Below the pieces are notes generated by a model. The model had not been told where the DNA came from. It made no database searches and worked only from the letters and a program-made list of their open reading frames with translations. Of a stretch of DNA of 64,000 nucleotides, positions 49,701 to 60,200 are shown piece after piece (position 1 is the stretch's first letter; the number at the start of each line of letters is the position of its first letter). A program made the translations under genes and the position numbers. The DNA comes from Megascapheus bottae (taxonomy: Eukaryota > Chordata > Mammalia > Rodentia > Geomyidae): the NCBI GenBank assembly GCA_024803745.1, contig JANJXV010000024.1:18981927-19045926 (forward strand), given 5' to 3'.

Positions 49701-51189
49701 CTAAGATCAATGTTTGTGAGTATTCTGAAACTCTAATTTTTAAAATTTAATACCCAGACACAAATAAGATGAGTAACATTTTATTTTATTATGTGTGTGT
49801 GTGTGTGTGTGTGTGTGATTTTAACAGCCCGGAGATGAAATCTACCCTAAGGATGAAAATGGCAAATGGTTATATCACAAATCAAATCTGTGTGCCACTT
49901 GGGAGGTAAGTTCACATGGCTTCTTACTTTAAAAAGTGACATTCTTAGTCAGGTGGGGCTTGTGGCTCATGCCTATAATCCTTGCTACCTAGATGGTAGC
50001 AAGAAACTAGGATTATATTGCAGGTTGAGGCTAGTCTGGGCAAAAAGACTCCACCCCAACAAATAAATCAAGCAGATATCTGTAATCCTAAGAATTTAGG
50101 AGGTTCTTAGTCTGAGGCGGACCCTGGGTAGTGGGGAGAAACACATGAGACTATCTCAAAAATAATTAAAGCAAAAAGACCTAGAGCTATGGCTCAAGTA
50201 TTCCTGAGTTCAAATCCCAGAGCTACCAAAAAAAGAGGAAGGGGTAACATTTTAAAACTATGATCTGGTTGTTTCTGTCATATTTTTCCTCAAATATTTG
50301 TGACCTTAAAATAACATAAAATTTCCTTGCTCTGAGTTCTGAATAGTTGCTAGTTTTGTTGGTTGAAGAGAGAAATTCTAAGGAAAAGGAGGTGCAGGTC
50401 ACAGTCTCACATAGAAAATAAAAATTCAGGGCCAGGAGTTTGACCTGGTGGTAGCCTCGGTACCATATAAATAGGAAAAAAGCCGGAAGTGGTGCTGAGG
50501 CTCAAGTGGTAGAGCTCTAGCCTTGAGAAAGTCCAAGGACAGTGCTCAGGCCCTGAGCTCAAGCCCAGAACTGACCAAAAAGAAAAGAAAAGAAAAGAAA
50601 AATGCATAAGTGAAAGAAACTGCACAAATTTAAGATCAATTTTTAAGAAACAATGATATGACATCCAAGAAAAACAAAATCATACCTGAAAAACTGAAAA
50701 ATACATCTAGCTCCATTTCTAGACAAGCCATCGATCCCTTCCCCAGCGTCACGAGAGGAAGAGTAAAGAAAAGTAAAGAAGTTGTCCTGGTTTCAGGTGG
50801 TTCAGGGAGGTTTGTGTTCTGAGGAGGGATAGATGCTTTGACCTGGGGTGGAGGGGATCCAGTACACAGTGGGGGTCAGTGTGACTGGAGTTCTCGGCAC
50901 ATTCCCCATCATGGCCTGTGGGGGACAGGGACAAACACTGAGTGTTCCTTACATGTATAAACTTAGGACTGGTTTTTGAGTGCATTCAGGAATCAGGTCA
51001 GAACACATTCTCTGTCAGCCTAGGTATTCAGCAGGCTGAGAGCTGGCCAGCCGAGGCAGCAATGTCCTTGAGAATCTTTTCTCTAACTACCAAAATGTAA
51101 AAGTGGAGCTGTGACTCAAGTGGATAGACCACTAACCTTGAGCACAAAAGCTCAAGGATACCTCCCAGGCCCTGAGTTCAAGCTCTAGG

Positions 51190-51250
<61 letters not shown>

Positions 51251-54200
51251 GAATCTTCAGAAAATATGTCCAACCAACATCCTGCAATTCCCCCTTTCAC
51301 CATTCCGAACTGCAAAGGAGAAAAGTTAAGCTGAGGAGTCTCTGTGTACTTCCACAAGAGGTAAAACAGCTGAAGTTCTAGGCTACAGAGTTCTGCAGGG
51401 TTCTGAGGTACCGAGTGTCTGTGGTTTCTAGTGTCTGTGGCTCTCCACCCAGGAGGCCATGGACCCACTCCTGACATCAGCCTTACTAATCAAGTGTGGA
51501 ACTTGGTGCTCCTCTAAGAGACAGCCTGGCCCCCAGAAGGAAATGAGCTTGTGACCCCAAATCACAAGGCAGGTATTTCATAAGAAGGCAATATATCTTA
51601 TTGACAGATTAAACAAGCCAACTGATACCTTAAAGGGCATATGCGAAGCTATTAGCAAAAGGAAGAAAAGAGCAAAAAAATTTTTTAAGCAAAAACAAAA
51701 ATGCAGTAGAGTAGAACAGAATAGTGAAATGGAGATGTATCTGAAAAATATTGAAATGAAGATTCAGAATGAGGAAAATACCAATATGAGAAAGGAAAAG
51801 ACAAGAAAAATATTAATATATAAAGAAAACTAAGACAAAGAATAAAGTTAGATTTTTCCAATATCCATACAACAGAAGTCTAAAGAAGTCTAAAGTAAAA
51901 ATGAGAGTTACTATTAAAATAAAATAAACTGAACAACAATCATTGGAAGTATCACAGGAAACAAAAGAGGAAAGGTTAAGAAAACCCATACCTACTCTCA
52001 TTACTCTGAGACTATAGGATATCAGACCTAAGGAAAGAGGTTAAGTCCTCTAGAAATTCATAAACAAGCCCACAAAGGAGAAAATACAGTTATGAAAAGA
52101 ATCTAAGATAGAAAACATAATGCAGATGAGAGAAAATGAAGAAATGAAAAGTAGAAAATAACTAGTCAGTTAGGCAGATAGTGATACCAATGAGCACAGA
52201 ATATGTGAATAGTTTTAGGACCTCATTTAAAAGCCAGTGACTTGCTAGGTGCTGGTGGCTCACACCTGTAATCTAAATACTTGCGAAGCTGAGATCTGAG
52301 CATCAGAGTATTGTACAAATACAGTGCAATTCATCAAAATAGGTAAGTCAAATGTGTATTCATTTACTATAATCTCAGAAAGAGATTATACAGACCCATA
52401 TTGAAAAACTGTTTAGAGGACGTGAAGGGTGTATCAAGTGGTGGACTCTCTGCCTAGTAAGCAAGAGGCTCTGAGTTCAAATCCTAGTACCACTACTAAA
52501 AGGAAAAAAATTACTATCTTATTTTTTTTTTAAATTTGGAAGTGGCACAGTGGCTCAAATAGAGTGCTAGCATTGAGCTGAAGAGCTCAGGGACAACACT
52601 CAGGCCCAGAGTTCAAGCCACATGACTGACCAAAAAAACATTTTTTTTCTATGTATATACATTTTAAAGGAAGAAAGAATGAAAAAGAAGCAAGACATGG
52701 CCATGAAGTAAAATTTAAGAGATTAAGATGGTAGAAACCAAATATATTTATACTTGTAATAAATATTGATAAATTAAACTTATCCATTAAAAACAAATGG
52801 TGGCAGGCTGAAAGTGGGATAGTGTACTAAGCATTAAGACATGTGAAAGTTGAAACTGAAAGTTTGGTTAAATGAAATACACTAATAAAAATGAAAAATA
52901 ACCTTAAAGACCAAGAGAAAAACATTATATTCAAATATTCATCAGAAAAACATAGTACCATTATATAATGTCAGATAACACAGACTTAAAAAGCAAAAGT
53001 GCTAGGAGGGATAGGAAGGATTATACATAAAAATAAAAGATTCAGTCCTCAAAAAATACTACTTTTGAACACAAACATACCAAATAAAACAGCTCTCAAT
53101 GTATATAAAGCAGAATATTTTCTATTAATTTTTCTATTGACACAGGAAATTATTGCAAGTTTTTTTGCATAGTTCTTGAAATCACAGAGAAGCTAAGCTA
53201 GACATGTGTGCATGTTCACACATATATCTAGGAGAGATTTTTACATTCAAAACTGGGAAAATATATACTTGTTACATACATCTTAGTGTGTGTGTGTGTG
53301 TGTGATGCTACAGATTGAACTCAGGGTCTCATTCTTGCTAGGCAGGTGCTTTACCATTTGAGCCATACTTCTAAGTCTCTTTCAAACTTGTAAGTTTTTA
53401 GGTAGTCTCACTTTTTTTTTGCCAGTCCAGGGCTTGAGCTCAGGGCCTGAGCACCATCCTTGGACTTTCTCAAGGCTAGAGCTCCACCACTTTAGCCTCC
53501 GAGGAATCGAACCGGGGTCTTCATGCATGCTGGGCAAGCACTCTACTACTAGGCCAAACTCCCCGCCCCAAGTCTCACTTTTTGACGGGCCTACTTAAGC
53601 TTTCCTGCATAACACACACTTCAGAGCCCAGCCATGGTACTTTCCCTGTTGCTGGGTTAACAATATATTCCACCATGCCCAGATACTGGTTGAGATGGAG
53701 TCTAGAAAAGATTTTATAACTAATCTGACTTTAAACAATGATTCCCCAATCTTTGCCTTCCCAGTAGTTATAATTGTAGGCTTGAGCCTTTAGGCTAGGC
53801 TGTAGACATTCATTCTTGCCTTTTGAGTCTCCTTTCTTGAATTGTTGGCATTTTCCCTACAGGCCTTGGAAGCTTGTAAAGATGCTGGCTTGGTGAAATC
53901 CCTTGGGGTCTCCAATTTTAATCGCCGGCAGCTAGAACTCATCTTGAACAAACCAGGTCTCAAATACAAGCCAGTCAGCAACCAGGTATGGCAGCATAAC
54001 TTCCAATGGGTGGTGAGGAGAACTAACATCATAGTTAACTTAACACAAAGTTAACACAAAGAAAATCTCCCAGATACTTCATATTTAAATCTCAAAGATT
54101 CAGGACCAAACTTTTCACTTGATTTGTATATCTTAAAAAATAATAATAATGGGGGGGGGGGCAGGAGTTTGGCCGAATGGATAGAGTGCTTGCCTAGCAT

Positions 54201-57200
54201 GCATGAAGCCCTGGGTGTGATTCCTTGGTTACCACATATACAGAAAAAGCCAGAAGTGGTGCTATGGCTCAAATGATAGAGTGCTAGCCTTGAGAAAGTT
54301 CAAGAACAATGTACAGGCCCTGAGTTCAAGCTCCAGAACTATCAAATAACAATAATAATAATAATGGCGGCCGCCAGGTGCTGGTGGCTTATGCCTGTAT
54401 AATCCTAGTTACTTAAGAGGCTGAGATCTGAGGATCACTGTTCAAAGACAGCTCAGAAAGGAAATTCTGTGAGATTCTTATCTCCCCTTAACCACCAGAA
54501 CACCAGAAGTGGTGCTGGGGCACAAAGTGGTAGCATGCTAGCTTTACGCAAAAAAGGTCAAGGACATCATACAGGCCCTCCGTTCAAGCCCCACAACTGG
54601 CAAAAACAAAGCAAAAGATTTAAAAAGTAGGACCTCAGAGCTTTGCATTTCCTAGGCAACCACTCTGGAGGCGGAGATATGGATTGAATGATAGTGGGCG
54701 GCATTACATTGTATTCTATTATGTGCAATGTATATTGTAGGAAATTATATAATTAAAATGGATTTCATTAAAGACCTTTTGAAGAAACTTTGTAAAATCT
54801 CATTCAACTACAAAACCCTAATTTTGTGCTATGCTCTCCAACACAACCACACAGGTGGAGTGCCACCCATATTTCACCCAGTCGAAACTCTTGAAGTTTT
54901 GCCAACAGCATGACATTGTGGTGATTGCATACAGTCCTTTAGGGACATGCAGGAATCCATCATGGTAAGTTATGTGGTGTGTCTCGAGTACATCGACTTT
55001 GGTGTAGAATAGAAGTTAGTGGGAATTGCTTGATTGGCATAATTCTATTTGGATGAGTAATCTTAAGAAACTAACAACCCTCTGGAAACAGCCCAGATGC
55101 CCAATAACAGAAGAGTGGAAAATGTGGTATCTATACCCAATGGAATTTTACATAGCCATTAGAAAGAATAATAGAATGTCATTTGCAGGGAAATGGATGG
55201 ACCTAGGACAAATCATATTAAGTGAGGTAAGTCAGACTGAGAAAGATAAACTGCGTGTTTTCTCTCATACGTGGAAGCTAAATCTAAAATACAAAGGGAT
55301 ATGATAAATTATGCAGGTCACTCACAACAGTGAAACCAAAAGAAGATTTTTTTTTTTTGATGATCATGGGACTTGAACTCTGGGCCTGGGCGCTGTCCCT
55401 GAGCTTCTCAGCTCAAGGTTACCACCCTACCCCTTGAGCTACAGCTCCACTTCCAGTTTTCTGGTGGGTAATTGGAGATAAGAGTCTCATGGATTTTAGT
55501 GCGCAGGCCAGCTTTGAACCACGGTTCTCAGACCTCAGTCTCCTGAGTAGCTAGGATTACAGGTGTGAGCCACTGCACCTGGCTAAAAGGATATTCTTAA
55601 GAGAGTAATAAAATGGCACAATGCCTATGTGCTTCTGATCATACAAAATAAAATTTATGAAAATGAACTCCAGGAAATGAAAATAAGAGGATTTTTCTTT
55701 TTTGCTGCTTTTGTTTTCTTTCCTTTTTCTTCTGTATGTTCATTCCTATGTCTTTGGGAGTGTAAGGGTTGGCACAGAAAAGCAAGGACAAAGGGTGAAC
55801 AAATTCAGCAATGATATTCACTGCACACTGTGTTGAAAATGAACTATACAACTTGTGGGTGTGTATGGAAAGGAAAAACTGGACGAGAGGAAAGGGGAGA
55901 CACTGCCCCCAAAAATATGTATTCTTTACCTGATTTATGTAACTATAACCCCTCTTATCTCCAATTAACCTCTAGAAAAGGGGAAGTGGGGCTTGTCTCA
56001 AGGGTAGGGTGGGAGCCTTGAGCTATAGAGATCAGGGATAGTGCCCAGACCCAGAGGGTAGAGCGGTAGCCTTGAGCTGAGGAGCTCAGGAACAGCTCCC
56101 AGGCCCAGAGTTCAAGTCCCATGATCATCAAAAAAAAATCTTCTTTTGGTTTCACTGTTGTGAGTGCTTAGAGACCTATATAATTTATCATATCCCTGTG
56201 TATTTTAGACTTAGTCCCAGACTCACAAAAAGAAAATACTAAATAAATAAAAAGCTGGCTTGTTGTTATTGTTGCTAATCCTAGGGCTTGAACTTCAAGT
56301 CAGGGTATGGTCTCTGGACTTTTGAGTTCAAGGCTTCTTCTGGCTTTTTGATAATTAATTAGAGATAAGAGTCTTATAGACTTTCCCGGCCCAGCTATCT
56401 TTGAACCACAATCCTCAGATCTTAGTTTCCTAAAGTGCTAGGATTACAGGTGTGAGTAACAGGTGTCTGACATGAACTGACTTCTTTAGAGGGTAAACGA
56501 TATTGTTTCAGTAAATCTTGCAGAGAGACCTGGGTTAGAAGTCAACATACAGGGAGAAGCAGACAGATTATACTACAAGGAACATATGTCAAATTATTGG
56601 AATTGGAGCAGAAAATTACTACTTAAGTGTGTGAAATATATTACAGAAGTATTACTACAGAGATAACTGCTCTTCATATAATAATTAAACTAAATATGTG
56701 TTGAGTATTTTCTTACATGTCTGGTGCTGGTCAAGAAATTTCATGCATTCAATGTAAGCAACCCCCAAACACCTCAGGAAAGAAGACATTATGAGCTATA
56801 TTTTTGAGTTTATGGATAATGGCTTGAAAATGTTAGTTTTTTATTTTTATTTCTTAATTTTTAATGATTATAAATTAATAGCTTATATTAATTTATATAA
56901 CTGTCCCTGAGCTCTTCAGCTCAAGGCTACTGCCCTAACCCCGGGTCTGGGCACTGTCCCTGAGATCTACAGCTCAAGGCTACCACCCACCCTTGAAACA
57001 AGCCCCACTTTGCCTTTTATAGAGGTTATAGAGGTTAATTGGAGATAAGAGTCTCAGGCCTTTGAACCTTGATCCTCAGCTCTCAGCCTCCTGAGTAGCT
57101 AGGATTACAGATGTGAGCCACTGCTGCCCAGGAAAATGTCAGCTTTTGAGAAAGGAAAATGTTTATCTAAAGCAACTCTTCATTCAGTGAGTTCTTAATA

Positions 57201-60200
57201 ACTGTCCTGGTAGGTGACTGGGTGAGTGAGGTTTGAGGGGAGGGTGAATGGGCTGATTCTTCATTCTCATCATTCCAACTAAAAATACGATTTAAATTTT
57301 TTTTCTCTAAGGGTAAATACAACCTGTCCACCATTGTTAAAGGATGAATTCCTAAACTCACTGGGAAAAAAGTACAATAAGACAGCAGCTCAAATTGTTT
57401 TGCGCTTCAACATCCAAAGAGGGGTAGTTGTCATTCCTAAAAGCTTTAATCCTGAAAGGGCCAAAGAAAACTTTCAGGTAAGAGAACTGCTTTGGGAAAT
57501 TTAGAAAGAAGGCCATATCTGTTGTTTCGCTTTCCAGAGATTGTGACTACGAATGCCTAATAATTTCATAACCTCAATATCTCCCTAAATATCAACTATT
57601 CCTCCCTACTCTACAACTTTTAACAACAAACAAGCTGTAACCTTCAATCTAAAACATTAAAATCCAATCTTATAAATAAAGTCCAACCCTTTCTACTCAG
57701 GAGGCTGCAACCTGAGAATGACCATTCAAAGACAAACGAGACAGGAAAGAGACATCTCTAACCACCAGAAAGCCAGAACTAGAGGTATAGCTCAAGTGGT
57801 AGAGCACCAGCTTTGAGCAAATGAAACCAAGCAAGAGCTTGAGATCCTGATTCAATCCCCTGTACCAGATAGATAGACTAGGTAGATAGGTAGGTAGATA
57901 GATAGACTAACTGATGGATGGACAGAATCCAATATAGATTCCTTTTCTTCCTCTAGATATTACCACCTTGCTCTGCAAATGATGACATTTACAGCAAACC
58001 CCATTGAGAAAGCTCATTCTTGTCCTCAGTTCTCTGTACCCCACTGTCTCTGAGACCAAGTCAAAACAAGCTTTGACCTCAGCTTTGAATAGAGCTGTAG
58101 CCTCCAAGCTAGTAGACCCAGTAATTAGCCTCCCAGTGCTAGGCCTGCTGGACCTTCAGACCACATTGAGTGCCACTGCAATTCTTTTCTTCTTGAAACA
58201 TTTGTGATGGGAAACTGTCAGGGAAGCAATTTGGAGAACATAAGGGGCTTCATTTTTGTAGTATGAAATCTATTCATGTAAGACAATTTGTACACAGAAA
58301 ATAAGATCACTGAAAAACCAGTCCATGTTATACAGGAAAAATATTGCAGAGGGATAATACAAGGAAGGGAAATGTGGGAAATTACCTCAAACTGAAATGA
58401 AGTTGAGGAAAGTAAATAGACTTTTTTTGGTGTTGGGGGGTCATGGAGCTTGAACTCTGGACCTGGGTGCCACCCCTGAGCTCTTCAGCTCAAGGCTACC
58501 GCCCTAGCCCTTGAGCCACAACCCCACTTTCCATTTTCTAGAGATTAACTGGAGTTCAGAGTCTCTCCAGTTCTTTAGTGCCCAGGCTAGCTTTAAACCA
58601 CAATCCTCAGATCTCGGCCTCCTGAGTAGTTAGGATTACAGGCATGAGCCACAGTGCCAGGCTTACTGTTGATCTTATTTCAACATGACCTTTCTCTATC
58701 CAACTCACCAAAGATGAGCAGATTGTAAACCAATCTGAATGGAGGGGTGGGTCCTGTTGTGTTTGGGATAAATAGGAAACAGCCTGCCTATTCTGTGTGC
58801 ATCAGATTTTGGGCTGATGGTGTATCCTTCTGGCTGGAAGTTAATTTTGCCTTGTTGAAACCATTCTTTATTTTTCCTGACTGTCATTGTTACTCCAGTG
58901 TTTCCTGGAGAGCATATTTATAATATATTTTGTCACTTGATTTTTATCATTCTAGATCTTTGACTTTTCTCTCACTGAAGAAGACATGAAGAACATTGAA
59001 GCTTTGAATAAAAACATTCGCTTTGTAGAAATGCTCATGTAAGTTCTGTAGTGTGGCTAAATGTGGCACTGCATCATGCTATGGGATTGTCAAATGTCAA
59101 CCTATAAAGTCCCCATGAGCCCTGACCTGTGTCCATGTAAACACCAAGTAGAAGACAAAGCAGCATGCTCTGACGAATAGGATGATATGCACTGACTCCA
59201 AGAACTTCCTACAGACCTACATTCTTATGACATCTTATAACTTAGGTTAAGGCATGACAAGCTAAAGACCTAGACGAGAATTAGCTCATAATGTACATAA
59301 TGTTAAAAAATAGCAAAATAGCATGTTACTTCTGCCTTAAAAAAAAATCTAAGTCGAGCCAGGAACTGGTGGCTCATGGCTGTAATCCTAGCTACTCGGG
59401 AGTCTGAAACTGAGGTTCAAGGTTCAAAGCAAACCCAGGCAAAAAAAAGTCCATGAATCTCCAATTAACCACCAGCAAACTGGAGATGTCGCTGTGGTAA
59501 AAGGTGATAGAACCCTGGCTTTGAGCAAAAGAGCTTAGGAACAGCACTCTGGCCCTGAGTTCAAACCCCACAACCAAAAATAACAAAAAAAATTCAAGTA
59601 ATGTACAAATTAGAGGTATTTTTTAAAGTGTCTGAAAGAAACAAATATAGAACCACAAGCTGGGAACCAAGAATCCAGAGTTTCAAACAAATACTTTCTT
59701 ACCTATAATATTTATTACTTCTAGCTTGATTGCTGAATTTCCCATGCAGAGTCTCTTATATTCCTCTAAGGTGTTATTATCATCAGTCACTTTACTGAAG
59801 TTGCCTTTTATTCTCTAAATACTATAGGACTTTTTTGTGGGTCATAGGGCTTGAGCTCTGTCCCTGAGCTCTTCAGCTCAAGACTACCACCCTACCCCTG
59901 GGCCTGGGAGTTGTCCCTGAGCTCTTCAGTTCAAGGCTACAACCCTAGTCCTTGAGCCTCAGCCCCACTTCCCATTTTCTAGTGGATAATTGGAGATAAG
60001 AATTTCATGGTCTTTAGTGTGGTCTTTAGTGCCCAGGCTGGCTTTGAACTGCAATCCTCAGATCTCAGCCTCCTGAGTAGGTAGGATTACAGACATGAGC
60101 CACTGAATCCGGCTATTATAGGACTTTCAAAATAAAAATAATTAGTAGGTGTGGTGTTCATGCCTGTAATCACTATGATTCTAGAGGTAAAGGTTGGGGG

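Larger units (their letters stand above)
41705..49827 (+). other. AKR1D1: AKR1D1 intron 3
   Basis: 8.1-kb intron, the largest. It contains SINEs, an antisense L1 of about 1.2 kb, three L1 3'-end pieces and an AT-rich block at 49560-49690. It ends in a (TG)13 repeat beside the acceptor. Unassigned stretches are 41710-42085, 42380-43405, 43720-43975, 44775-45550 and 48340-48690. Confidence 0.9.
49906..53862 (+). other. AKR1D1: AKR1D1 intron 4
   Basis: 4.0-kb intron with a tripartite SINE, several fragmentary SINEs, a (CA)n and about 1.5 kb of decayed L1. The stretches 50600-51020 and 51250-51560 are unassigned. Confidence 0.9.
53986..54854 (+). other. AKR1D1: AKR1D1 intron 5
   Basis: 869-bp intron occupied mainly by two head-to-tail SINEs separated by an (AAT)n-like stretch. 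Confidence 0.9.
55283..56214. repeat. Imperfect inverted duplication, arms 55283-55487 and 55953-56214
   Basis: The complement of 56134-56214 matches 55283-55358 (ataaattat, cactcacaacagtgaaacca and aaaagaaga shared), and the adjoining SINE ends match too (gatgatcatgggacttgaac). The matching sequence includes L1-derived DNA outside the SINE, so two chance SINE insertions do not explain it. Confidence 0.85.
54965..57311 (+). other. AKR1D1: AKR1D1 intron 6
   Basis: 2.3-kb intron with an L1 3' end broken by SINEs, an imperfect inverted duplication (55283-55487 versus 55953-56214) and two further antisense SINEs. 56480-56890 is AT-rich and unassigned. Confidence 0.9.
57478..58955 (+). other. AKR1D1: AKR1D1 intron 7
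   Basis: 1.5-kb intron with a decayed SINE ending in a GATA-type repeat and one antisense B1-dID. 57910-58420 is unassigned. Confidence 0.9.
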
